Assembly (NCBI GenBank): GCA_964537685.1
Contig: CAZICM010000021.1
Coordinates: forward strand, 1-64,000
Length of the DNA: 64,000 nt
Direction of reading: 5' to 3'
DNA from: CAZICM01 sp964537685
Lineage (GTDB): Bacteria > Myxococcota_A > Polyangia > Polyangiales > Polyangiaceae
The translations under genes and the position numbers were made by a program. The notes below the pieces were generated by a model. The model was not told the DNA's origin. It was given only the letters and a program-made list of their open reading frames with translations, and did no database searches. Below are positions 27,714 through 35,722 of the stretch, one piece after another (within the stretch, counting starts at the first letter, position 1; each line of letters opens with the position of its first letter).

Positions 27714-28898
27714 ATGCCCAGCAGCATCCCACCCCAATCCGTTGCGAATATCCTCAATGAAAGCGAGCTCGCCGCCGCGCTGTCCGCCGCTCAAGTAGGT
27801 ACATTCCGCCTCGATTGGGACACCTTCGGACTTTGGCTGTCCAGCCACGCTCAAAGCTTGCTCGGCGTCGGCGAGACTTCGTATCCCGCGCAAATCGAAC
27901 ATTACAAAACCCTTCTTGCGCGCGTGGTTCCCGAAGACCGAAAACAGCTCAGCCACACCCTGCGCCAGGCCCTCCGCGGCCAAACACCTTGGAGCGCCGA
28001 ATTCCGTGTTCAACACCCAGCCCGGCCCGCCCGGTGGCTCGAAGGCAAAGGCCAATTTAGAAAAAATCCATCCGGCAATGGCACACACATGATCGGCATT
28101 ATCACCGATATCAGCAAACGCAAATATGCCGAACAAGAAAGGCTTGCGCTCTTGCACCAGAGTGAACAAGCCCTTCGCAGCGCCGACGAAGCGAGCCGGA
28201 CCAAAGATGAATTTTTAATGACCATCTCCCACGAATTGCGCACACCGCTTACCGTTATCCTGGGCTGGTCGCGCATTTTAAAAAGCCGCCCAAGCGATCC
28301 CCTGCACATCGAGAGAGCAGCGCATGCCATTGAATCGAGCGCCAAGGGCCTTGCGCAGATCGTCGAAGATATGATCGACGTGTCCCGCCTGGTTTCGGGA
28401 AGGGTAAAACTCAATCCGGCATTGGTCGATCTGCGGACCGTGGCAAAAGCCGCGCATACGGCCGTAATCGCCGCCGCAGAAGCCAAAGGCGTCCGCCTGG
28501 AAGCCCCGCCGGCCGACCCTTATTGTCCCGTGTGGGGTGATGCCGATCGATTACAACAGATTGTGTGGAATATTCTATCCAATGCCATTAAATTCACGCC
28601 CGCCCAGGGCCGCGTCAGCATGCGCCTATTGAGAAGCGAACACGAGGCTGAATTATCCATCAGCGATACGGGGAAAGGCATTTCGTCTGAATTTCTTCCC
28701 TATCTCTTTGAGCGTTTCCGCCAGGCGGATGCCACGACAACGCGCAAGTTTGGCGGAGTCGGGCTAGGGCTTGCGCTGGTGCGCCATTTAATCGAAATGC
28801 ATGGAGGCACGGTACGCGCCGAAAGCGAAGGCGAAGGCCGGGGTTCTACCTTTACGATTTCGCTTCCAATCCGTTCGGATTTTTTGTATGTAATTTAG
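27714..28898 (+). CDS. PAS-domain sensor histidine kinase, orphan
   Basis: A 394-residue soluble protein. The PAS fold spans ~15-135 (ALSAAQVGTFRLDWD ... MIGIITDISKRKYAEQE). HisKA has phospho-accepting His173 in SHELRTPL. HATPase_c has an N box (NILSNAIKF), G boxes (SDTGKGIS, GGVGLGLALV) and GRGSTF. There is no membrane segment and no receiver domain, and no response-regulator gene adjoins. It is probably co-transcribed with hsdM, the cytochrome and the lipoprotein (7-base spacing). Its 3' end overlaps the convergent membrane-protein gene by 47 bases, encoding both C-termini. Confidence 0.92.
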   Translation: MPSSIPPQSVANILNESELAAALSAAQVGTFRLDWDTFGLWLSSHAQSLLGVGETSYPAQIEHYKTLLARVVPEDRKQLSHTLRQALRGQTPWSAEFRVQHPARPARWLEGKGQFRKNPSGNGTHMIGIITDISKRKYAEQERLALLHQSEQALRSADEASRTKDEFLMTISHELRTPLTVILGWSRILKSRPSDPLHIERAAHAIESSAKGLAQIVEDMIDVSRLVSGRVKLNPALVDLRTVAKAAHTAVIAAAEAKGVRLEAPPADPYCPVWGDADRLQQIVWNILSNAIKFTPAQGRVSMRLLRSEHEAELSISDTGKGISSEFLPYLFERFRQADATTTRKFGGVGLGLALVRHLIEMHGGTVRAESEGEGRGSTFTISLPIRSDFLYVI

Positions 28899-29661
28899 CC
28901 AGCTCGGCATCGATTAAAAAAGCGGCCAGCGCAAGGCCAAACAAAGAACTGAGCACGGAAGCCAAATGAAATGTCCACGCGCTCATCATGCTGAGGAGCG
29001 TAAGGCAGACGCCCGCGAACACAAAGCGTGTGGGCAGAAAAGGCGAACAGGCGAGCACAAGCTCGGCGCTTAAGGCACAGCGCGAAAACCACGCGGCGAG
29101 GCCCCGGACGATGTCGGGCGAAAGCCGGGCCCGGAGCGATGGATAGGGAAAGGCCGGGTTGTCCCTGAAATATAAATGAAAGAATGCCTCGCCATTCCGG
29201 TATTCACTGGTCAATTTACCGATGGCTCCCCCCAAAAAAATGACCCCCAAAATGGTTTGGGCCAGCGCTCTTCCATGAATAAGCACGCGCATATCTTCCC
29301 GGTGCCCATTGTGCGACCACCACACGAGCCACAGCGCCGACCACAGGGAAGTCACAAAGGTCGCGTCATTGCATGTTTCCAAATGAATGCACAAGAAAAA
29401 CGAAAGGATTGCAAACAAACTGGCAACAGCGCGGAGAATGGCTTGCCTCTTGATCAACAGCGCAAAAATAAATGGAGCCGGCGCCAGATAAACCCCGAGC
29501 GCAATCGAGGGAAGCCGCAAAATCGGCGGAAACAGCGTATATTCTAAAGGATATTTCAGAGCATCAAAAAAATTGGCCAAAAACCCAGGCGCATTGCAAA
29601 ACCAGCCAATTAGCCAGCATACAAGAACAATCCGATAGATTTTTAATGCCCTAGGCGTCAA
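28852..29661 (-). CDS. multi-pass membrane protein (HTTM/DoxX-like), unknown function
   Basis: A 269-residue protein with about six hydrophobic segments (for example IVLVCWLIGWFCNAPGF, AVASLFAILSFFLCIHL and AQTILGVIFLGGAIGKL). The GGAIGKL...F.....F.Y arrangement recalls HTTM or DoxX-like families, but the match is weak. The TTG start overlaps the upstream gene stop (TTGA, 29658-29661) with GGGAGG five bases before it. It is the last of a minus-strand run of membrane-protein genes. Its final 15 codons lie antisense to the end of the histidine kinase gene. Confidence 0.7.
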   Translation of the reverse strand: MTPRALKIYRIVLVCWLIGWFCNAPGFLANFFDALKYPLEYTLFPPILRLPSIALGVYLAPAPFIFALLIKRQAILRAVASLFAILSFFLCIHLETCNDATFVTSLWSALWLVWWSHNGHREDMRVLIHGRALAQTILGVIFLGGAIGKLTSEYRNGEAFFHLYFRDNPAFPYPSLRARLSPDIVRGLAAWFSRCALSAELVLACSPFLPTRFVFAGVCLTLLSMMSAWTFHLASVLSSLFGLALAAFLIDAELAKLHTKNPNGLEAKS

Positions 29662-30206
29662 GGCAGCCTCCCCCGAAGCTCAAAGACGCAGCGGCCGGGC
29701 TCGGTCTTCACCCGAAAGCCTGTCGTTTCCGAATAACCAAAATACACCGAGCGCACATACACATAATGGTCAACGCCCAAACCCAAAGCCTCGCGCCCCC
29801 CATCGAAGCGGGCCTTGCGCGCGGGATAATGATTCACCCAAAAACGTTCGCGCAAAAAACGATTTTCCGATTGAAATTGAGGCTGCTGCTCCAGAAGCGG
29901 CGCTTTTCCAATCCAGCAGGTATTCCCAAACGAATACATCTTCGGCACAGGCTGCAAGGCTATCCACGCGGCCCACGATTTTGGCCTGAAATGATGATTG
30001 GCCATCAGCAGGGAAACCACAGGGCGCGAAAGGGGCGCGCTGCCGCACACCAGCGCAACCAGCCACAGCCCAACATAAAATACCTGCAATCCCCGCTGGA
30101 CCCGGGGCTCCAAGGCCCTTAGCGATTGAATCAGCGGCATTTCCCCAATCATCCGCTCGATGCGGGAACGCCACTCAGCTCTGGGATTCGCGGTCTCTTT
30201 GTGCAT
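29658..30206 (-). CDS. single-pass membrane protein of unknown function
   Basis: Start ATG 30206 was chosen for GGGAG nine bases upstream; it overlaps the end of the preceding gene by 32 bases. The ~182-residue protein has one clear membrane segment (VFYVGLWLVALVCGSAPLS). A Tyr/Arg-rich C-terminal region follows (WVNHYPARKARFD ... HYVYVRSVYFGYSETTGF). No domain was recognised. The TTGA junction with the following multi-pass membrane gene suggests the two form a complex. In related bacteria such pairs may be lipid- or quinone-linked, but that is inference only. Confidence 0.65.
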   Translation of the reverse strand: MHKETANPRAEWRSRIERMIGEMPLIQSLRALEPRVQRGLQVFYVGLWLVALVCGSAPLSRPVVSLLMANHHFRPKSWAAWIALQPVPKMYSFGNTCWIGKAPLLEQQPQFQSENRFLRERFWVNHYPARKARFDGGREALGLGVDHYVYVRSVYFGYSETTGFRVKTEPGRCVFELRGRLP

Positions 30207-31389
30207 GCTCAGCATCTCCCGGGGAAAAGGCCCGCACCGGAATCCCTCCACAATCACCGCATTGCTCTACACCACCGCCAAATTGAGCCAAACAGCGCGG
30301 GCAATACGATTGTATTGCTTCCTCCGGCTCGGGCGCCGCAAGGGCCGCGGCTTCGCTTAACCCAAGGCGCCCCGACAGCTCGACAAGGGCTTTTCGGTAT
30401 AGCTCTCTAAAGCTTTTTTCCGTGCGCACCGCGGCCTCGTCCTCGGAAATGCACACGGGCCTGCGCGGTTCGTTTAAATCGCGAATCAAATGCGCGGCAA
30501 ATTCTTTTCGCTGCTCTTCGCCCGATAAAAAGGCGGCCACCGTCAAGGGATGAAAATCGCACAGAGCGCTTCTCGCCAGAGGATCGGTCGCGCGCATGGC
30601 ATTGATGGGCAAGAGCGCAATCAATGCCGTCTGTCCGATGCGTTCAAGCTTTGTGGCCCGGGGAAATAAGGCTTTTTGCGCCCGGTAAAAGAAAAATGCG
30701 GCTACCCAGCCCGGCAAATACAAAAGCCCCAGCAAAATAGGCCAAATATTGATGAAGCCATAGAGAATGGATAGCCCAGGCGCAAAAATAAAGGCCGTGA
30801 TGGCCACCCAAAAACTCCAAAATCGAAGCGTCTGGGTCTTCTCATAGAATTCCGACACCCGGCGCTTGGCGGCTTCTATATCGGTGAAATTGGTTAAATA
30901 CTCGATAAGAATAGCTTCTTTTTTCTTCGGCGGCGCTTCTAAATACTTGCCCAGCAGCACGGCCGCCCTGCGGGCAAATTCAGGCGTCACCGCCGTCAGT
31001 ACCAATTCGCTGTCAATGCGGATTTCCCGGCCATCCACATGGATATTTTTCTTCTTCGCCTTTTCTCCGGCCGCCCCCAATGGCACAAATACACCGGATT
31101 GATGAGCTCGCTCATCCAATTCAAGACTTTCAGCCACCCACGATAGTATTCCCTCGGGCGAGAGCGAAAGCGGCCATTGCGACACCACAAAGGCCGCGCC
31201 GCTTCCAGGCAAAATCGAACCAAGCACCAATCCGCCGCGATTGTTGCTAATACCGCGCCTGGGAAATCGTATTTTGCCTTTTAATGGGTTTTTGCTGATG
31301 AGCGCCGCACATCCCCGGGGTACCCAGGCCGTGCATTCTAAGAGATACAGCACCAACAGCGTTATATAAAGGGCCTGCTCGTCGCTCAT
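30175..31389 (-). CDS. membrane protein with C-terminal zinc-ribbon-like motif
   Basis: A 404-residue protein. There is a hydrophobic N-terminus (ALYITLLVLYLLECTAWV) and a pair of membrane segments at ~192-240 (FWVAITAFIFAPGLSILYGF, WPILLGLLYLPGWVAAFFF). Between and after them lie soluble charged helical regions. The C-terminus has CPRC ... CGDC spacing typical of a small zinc ribbon (~367-385). No family was recognised. It lies upstream of, and overlaps, the single-pass membrane gene, so the three genes 31389-28852 form one operon. Confidence 0.72.
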   Translation of the reverse strand: MSDEQALYITLLVLYLLECTAWVPRGCAALISKNPLKGKIRFPRRGISNNRGGLVLGSILPGSGAAFVVSQWPLSLSPEGILSWVAESLELDERAHQSGVFVPLGAAGEKAKKKNIHVDGREIRIDSELVLTAVTPEFARRAAVLLGKYLEAPPKKKEAILIEYLTNFTDIEAAKRRVSEFYEKTQTLRFWSFWVAITAFIFAPGLSILYGFINIWPILLGLLYLPGWVAAFFFYRAQKALFPRATKLERIGQTALIALLPINAMRATDPLARSALCDFHPLTVAAFLSGEEQRKEFAAHLIRDLNEPRRPVCISEDEAAVRTEKSFRELYRKALVELSGRLGLSEAAALAAPEPEEAIQSYCPRCLAQFGGGVEQCGDCGGIPVRAFSPGDAEHAQRDRESQS

Positions 31390-31432
31390 TCAAAAAGCAA
31401 TCGCCAAAAAGGGCCAATGCGCTGAACGAAAA

Positions 31433-32473
31433 TTATTCGGAATCTTTCTTGCGGCCAAATAACTTGGCAATGCCCGCGGCAATGGCCGCTCCCGCCGCCA
31501 CAATTAATTTACCGCCCTTTGCAAAGAATTTGGCCAATAACCCCGTCTTCGCAGCCGCCGCGACCGCACCGCCCGTAATCAGGCCCGCCAGCCCGATGGC
31601 CGCGATTTTATCGCCCTGCCTAAATTCAGAATATTTATGGCCGCCTTTAAATGAATATGCCGCGAGCAATGTCCTCGTATCCGCGAGGTTTTTTTGATAA
31701 TCCTCGGGCGAGGTCACCAGGCTGACTTCCATTACACCGTCGCGCCCCAGCAACCGGATAAAATGGTTCACCGCCATCGATTTGTCGACATCATCTTGGA
31801 ATTGAGGCGCCCATTCTAAATTATTGGTCGCGGCATCATAGCGCGGAGGCTGTGCCCAGCCTGTCAGCGTTAATGTCCTCCAGCCCCGCGCCCTCTTGGT
31901 GCGATTGCCAGCCTCGTTGCCCTCGCGCAGCGCATTCAATAGCGCATCGGCGTCCAAATCGGCCTTTTCATCGTCTTTTACATAACCGATATCCGAAAAC
32001 TCAAAGACCACAAACCATTTAAAATCGCCGGATGCAATGGTGCCCAATTCCTTGCCATTGGTTAGGTTTTCATTGAGCTCGAGGAATTTCCGCGTGCCAT
32101 CGCCATCCACAAAGAAATAGCCTTCGGGGACATTCACCTCGGCCATCGTGCCAAGCGCTCCCGCGACAGGGCCCGGCTGCCATTTAATCGATAGAAATGC
32201 TTTTTCTTTTTCGGTGAGCTGAGGCTCCTGCAAGGCCGCCGCATTGGGGTCGAGCGGCACGGCCGAAGGCATCGCCGCCGCATTGGGATCGGGCGCTGTG
32301 CTCTTGGCATTTGCCGCGCCTGTATTGGGCTTGGGCGCCGGCGCGGGCTTGGGCTTGGGCATGTCGGGCGGCGGAGGCGTCGGCGGTAAATCCGCATACG
32401 CATCTCCGGCCATAAAGCCAGCCAATCCCATCGAAATAGCTACCGCCCAAATATGCTTCGACTTCACCTGCAT
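31433..32473 (-). CDS. DUF2167 family membrane protein
   Basis: Start ATG 32473 was chosen for GAGGG seven bases upstream; the longer frame begins at 32494. The signal sequence (IWAVAISMGLAGFMAGDAYA-D) is followed by a Pro/Lys/Ala-rich linker. The core is typical of DUF2167: FFVDGDGTRKFLELN, GDFKWFVVFEFSDIGYVKDDEKADLDAD, LTGWAQPPRYDAATNNLEWA. C-terminal hydrophobic segments follow (IGLAGLITGGAVAAA, LIVAAGAAIAAGIAKLF). The family is membrane-associated and uncharacterised. It stands 43 bases upstream of the three-gene membrane operon and is divergent from the Nudix gene. Confidence 0.85.
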   Translation of the reverse strand: MQVKSKHIWAVAISMGLAGFMAGDAYADLPPTPPPPDMPKPKPAPAPKPNTGAANAKSTAPDPNAAAMPSAVPLDPNAAALQEPQLTEKEKAFLSIKWQPGPVAGALGTMAEVNVPEGYFFVDGDGTRKFLELNENLTNGKELGTIASGDFKWFVVFEFSDIGYVKDDEKADLDADALLNALREGNEAGNRTKRARGWRTLTLTGWAQPPRYDAATNNLEWAPQFQDDVDKSMAVNHFIRLLGRDGVMEVSLVTSPEDYQKNLADTRTLLAAYSFKGGHKYSEFRQGDKIAAIGLAGLITGGAVAAAAKTGLLAKFFAKGGKLIVAAGAAIAAGIAKLFGRKKDSE

Positions 32474-32653
32474 ATAACGCCCTCGGCTATGCACCTAGAA
32501 CCGGGCGTCTCATACCCTTGCACATAGCGTCAAGGATTTTTCTTGCAGGCTCCAAAGGGCATCGGGACCCGGCGAAATAATTAGGAATTCGCCGGGCTTG
32601 AAAAATACTTCTTTGAGATTGACAATCTGGGCTTGCTGGAGGATGGCTCGAAT

Positions 32654-33157
32654 ATGACTGTGCCCAAGCGCAATTCCCATTGTTCGTTTTGCGGACACCG
32701 GTTTGAAGACGATCAGCCCTGGCCTCGCACATGCGCGGGCTGCAAGCAGATTTCTTATCGCAATCCCTTGCCTGTCGCCGTCGCGCTGGTTCCCGTGGAC
32801 AATGGCCTGTTAACGGTTCGCCGGGGAATCGAGCCTAGAAAAGGTCTTCTCGCGCTTCCCGGCGGTTATATCAATCTAGGCGAAAGCTGGCAGGCCGCCG
32901 CCGCGCGCGAAGTCTTCGAGGAAACTCAAGTTCAAATTCAGGCCGGGGGTGTCCGCGATTTCTGCGTGAAAAGCGCGCCCGATGGCACGGTGCTCATCTT
33001 CGGGCTTTCAGAGTCCATTTCAAGCGAGGCGCTCGCGGCCTTTCAGCCCAGCGAAGAAAGCCAAGAATTGGTTGTTCTGCGCGAGCCCGCCGAATTGGCG
33101 TTTCCCCTTCATACGCAGGCCGCCGCCGTCTATTTTGAGCGCCGGAGAAAACATTAA
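32654..33157 (+). CDS. Nudix hydrolase with N-terminal zinc ribbon
   Basis: ATG 32654 was chosen because GGAGG lies ten bases upstream; the longer frame begins at 32633. There is an N-terminal zinc ribbon (C10-x2-C13 ... C27-x2-C30). The Nudix box is GYINLGE...REVFEETQV (71-93), matching Gx5Ex7REUxEExGU with Gln instead of the last Gly. Zinc-ribbon Nudix proteins hydrolyse NADH, ADP-ribose-type or other nucleoside diphosphate substrates; the exact substrate cannot be told. It precedes a WD40-like gene by 5 bases. Confidence 0.9.
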   Translation: MTVPKRNSHCSFCGHRFEDDQPWPRTCAGCKQISYRNPLPVAVALVPVDNGLLTVRRGIEPRKGLLALPGGYINLGESWQAAAAREVFEETQVQIQAGGVRDFCVKSAPDGTVLIFGLSESISSEALAAFQPSEESQELVVLREPAELAFPLHTQAAAVYFERRRKH

Positions 33158-33162
33158 ACCTT

Positions 33163-34278
33163 ATGCGCCGAATCCGCCGAAAACTTCATTCAAGCGCGAT
33201 TCGTTCCCTCTGTTTTCATGAGAGCGGCGCTTTTCTTGCGGGCGGCGACGACAAGGGCCGCGTCATTCTCTTTTCGTTTCCAAAACTCGAAGCGATCACC
33301 ACATTCACAGGGCTTTCCGGCGCGGTCATCGGGCTCGGATTTGCGCGCGGCGATGCTTTGAATGTGTATGCCGTCGATGCGCGCGCTCAGTTCTGCGCAT
33401 GGGCCGCAAAGAATCCCGCCCCGATCGTTCAAAGCTCTATTGAATCAATGAAGGGCAATGTCGCGGCAGCGGCCTTTCACACGGAAACGCAGTGTTTCGC
33501 GCTGGCTCAGCAAAGCCCTTTTGAAAAAGGCGAACCGCTGTCCCGCCAAAGCCTGCTCCACCGCGATCCATTAAAAGAACATCCCAAGGGCGAGCTCATC
33601 GCGATGTTTTGCGCCCGCGAAAAAATTCCTTCCCATCATTTTCTGTGGGGTCTCGAGCCAGACAATTTCACCGAAAGAATTACCCATTCTATCCAATTTG
33701 CGCCCAATGGCCAGAGCGTCGTCCTCGCCGGCATCGAGGCCACCTTCGATCCCGTGGGCGATTGGATCGGATATGCACGGCATCTTATGCTCTATAGACC
33801 GGAAGAAAAAAAGCTTCTGGGCGCGCTGATGCTCGATCGGGATATCACACCTCCCTGGAATGTTCACCAATGCATTGCAATGGATTCATCGGGTTCATTT
33901 ATCGCCGTGAGCGCGTTATCCGAGGCGCATGTGAAAGAGCAGGACTATGCCTTGGGCGGGCGGGCTGTCTACGCGCTTTCCCAATTCAAGCCTTATCAAT
34001 ACTCATCCAATTCGATCGAATTTGAAGCGCCTGAACCCATTTCCGATTTGGGCAGCCTGGAAAGCATACCTGTCTGCATGGCTTTTTCGCCCGATGGCTA
34101 TCTCTTGGCGATGGGCGACGAAGAAGGTTTTTGCCTGGCCGAATGGAGGCGCGGCACCGAAGGATTCTTAAATGGAATGGATTCCGAGGGCAGCACAACC
34201 CAATTGGCCTTTAGTCCCGATGGCAAATACTTGGTGTGCGGCCATGGAGATGGAACCATTGAAAGCCTTAAATTATAG
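33163..34278 (+). CDS. WD40-like repeat protein, cytoplasmic
   Basis: A 371-residue protein without signal peptide. WD40-style strands are visible at both ends (HSSAIRSLCFHESGAFLAGGDDKGRVILFSF; CMAFSPDGYLLAMGDEEGFCLAEW; QLAFSPDGKYLVCGHGDGTIESL). The middle repeats are less regular. WD40 propellers are scaffolds and no partner is evident. It is probably co-transcribed with the Nudix gene, being 5 bases downstream without its own strong ribosome site. The stop codon abuts the stop of the convergent radical SAM gene (6-base overlap). Confidence 0.78.
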   Translation: MRRIRRKLHSSAIRSLCFHESGAFLAGGDDKGRVILFSFPKLEAITTFTGLSGAVIGLGFARGDALNVYAVDARAQFCAWAAKNPAPIVQSSIESMKGNVAAAAFHTETQCFALAQQSPFEKGEPLSRQSLLHRDPLKEHPKGELIAMFCAREKIPSHHFLWGLEPDNFTERITHSIQFAPNGQSVVLAGIEATFDPVGDWIGYARHLMLYRPEEKKLLGALMLDRDITPPWNVHQCIAMDSSGSFIAVSALSEAHVKEQDYALGGRAVYALSQFKPYQYSSNSIEFEAPEPISDLGSLESIPVCMAFSPDGYLLAMGDEEGFCLAEWRRGTEGFLNGMDSEGSTTQLAFSPDGKYLVCGHGDGTIESLKL

Positions 34279-35631
34279 GCCAAATGGTAAATCGATCGCC
34301 CGGTGCTTGCGCCACGCCTGATCGCCTTTCGCAATTTTGCGTTCGGCCAGTTCATGCATCATCAGATTGATCGGCCAATAGGCCAGATTTTGAATCCAAG
34401 AGTGATCGAGGGCAAAATCATAGCGTTTGTAAATCGATGAATACGAATACATCGAGCGCCACGCCTTAATCCATCCCCGCTTTAGTTCGTCCCGGCCCAA
34501 ATGCTTGGGCACATAAAAAGGCGCATCGCTGTATAAATCGTTGCGCAGCCACCACCGATCATGAGTGATGCGATTCTCGGCAATCAGCCTTTTGTAGAGC
34601 TGTGTCCCAGGATATGGCGTGAGCAGCGCAAACAATGCCATCGTTAGCTTGGCTTCCACGCAAAATTCAACCGTGCGGTCAAAACAATCCGATCGGTCGT
34701 CGTCCAATCCAAAAATAAAGCTTCCCCATACGGCAATGCCATTGTCCGCGAGCCTCTTCACAATATCGGCGTATTTTCTAGGCTTGTTTTGCCTCTTGCC
34801 CGCATGCCGCACGGCTTCGTCGTCCACCGATTCAAATCCAATAAATAATGCCCGGCAACCGGCCTTCGCCATCACTTCGATATTTTCAACCCGGTGCAGC
34901 GCCGCAAGGCTCGCCTGCGCTACCCAATTCTTTTTTAATGGAACCATCGCTTCAAACAATTCATGACTGTATTTCGTGTGAATCATCACATTGTCATCCC
35001 CAAATAAAATCCGGGGACCGACTTGTTCCAATTCCACAATCACTTCTTTTACAGGGCGAAATCGGAAGGTTGTGCCGTTGTAGGTCGATACACTGCAGAA
35101 TTCACAGGGAAATGGACAGCCCCGCGTCGTCTGCACCACATCGAAGGGAACGTATTTGCGCGATGTGAATAAATCGCGGCGGGGCAGCGGCAAATTCACG
35201 AGCTCCGGCCATTGCTCGTGTTTATAAATCCTCCGATTCAATAGCGATTTGCTTCGCCCCAATTTGCCGGCCTTCGCGTCCGCAATCACCTCTTGCCATA
35301 AGCCCTCGGCCTCGCCGCTGAGCACCGCATCCGCGTGAAGTAGTCCTTCTTCAGGAAGCGCCGTTACGTGAATGCCGCCCAGAATCACCTGGCTTCCCCG
35401 CGCCCGGTACGCATCCGCAATCGCGTAGGCACGCGCCGCAGTCTTGGAATTTACGCTGATCCCAACCAGATCGGGCGCATCGTGCTCCCGCTCTAAATCT
35501 ATGGGATCGATGCCATCGTCACGGAACGAAAGATCGCAATCGGGCGGCGTGTGCGCGGCCAAGGTCGCGGCCCACAAGGGTTTGATATAGGTCGAGTCTT
35601 CGTTGGATGGAGCGATGAGATGAACGCGCAT
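34273..35631 (-). CDS. B12-binding radical SAM protein
   Basis: Start ATG 35631 (MRVHLIAPSNED) places the Rossmann-like B12-binding domain at the N-terminus (~1-130; DLVGISVNSKTAARAYAIADA, VILGGIHVTALPEEGL, DAVLSGEAEGLW). The longer frame to 35781 would run into the neighbouring gene's leader. The radical SAM domain has the cluster motif C172-x3-C176-x2-C179 (CPFPCEFC), then ILFGDDN and FIGFESVDD. The C-terminus is a DUF4070-like helical tail (SMYSYSSIYKRY). Such proteins carry out methylation or rearrangement on lipids and other small molecules; the substrate is unknown. Divergent from the DUF2169 gene. Confidence 0.88.
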   Translation of the reverse strand: MRVHLIAPSNEDSTYIKPLWAATLAAHTPPDCDLSFRDDGIDPIDLEREHDAPDLVGISVNSKTAARAYAIADAYRARGSQVILGGIHVTALPEEGLLHADAVLSGEAEGLWQEVIADAKAGKLGRSKSLLNRRIYKHEQWPELVNLPLPRRDLFTSRKYVPFDVVQTTRGCPFPCEFCSVSTYNGTTFRFRPVKEVIVELEQVGPRILFGDDNVMIHTKYSHELFEAMVPLKKNWVAQASLAALHRVENIEVMAKAGCRALFIGFESVDDEAVRHAGKRQNKPRKYADIVKRLADNGIAVWGSFIFGLDDDRSDCFDRTVEFCVEAKLTMALFALLTPYPGTQLYKRLIAENRITHDRWWLRNDLYSDAPFYVPKHLGRDELKRGWIKAWRSMYSYSSIYKRYDFALDHSWIQNLAYWPINLMMHELAERKIAKGDQAWRKHRAIDLPFGL

Positions 35632-35722
35632 GAGCCGGCGGGCATCATAACGAATTTTGTCCGCGCAAAAGAGCTCTTTCACGCCCACCGCCGCTTTCAT
35701 TTGGTGTAGCGTCTGCCGGTTC

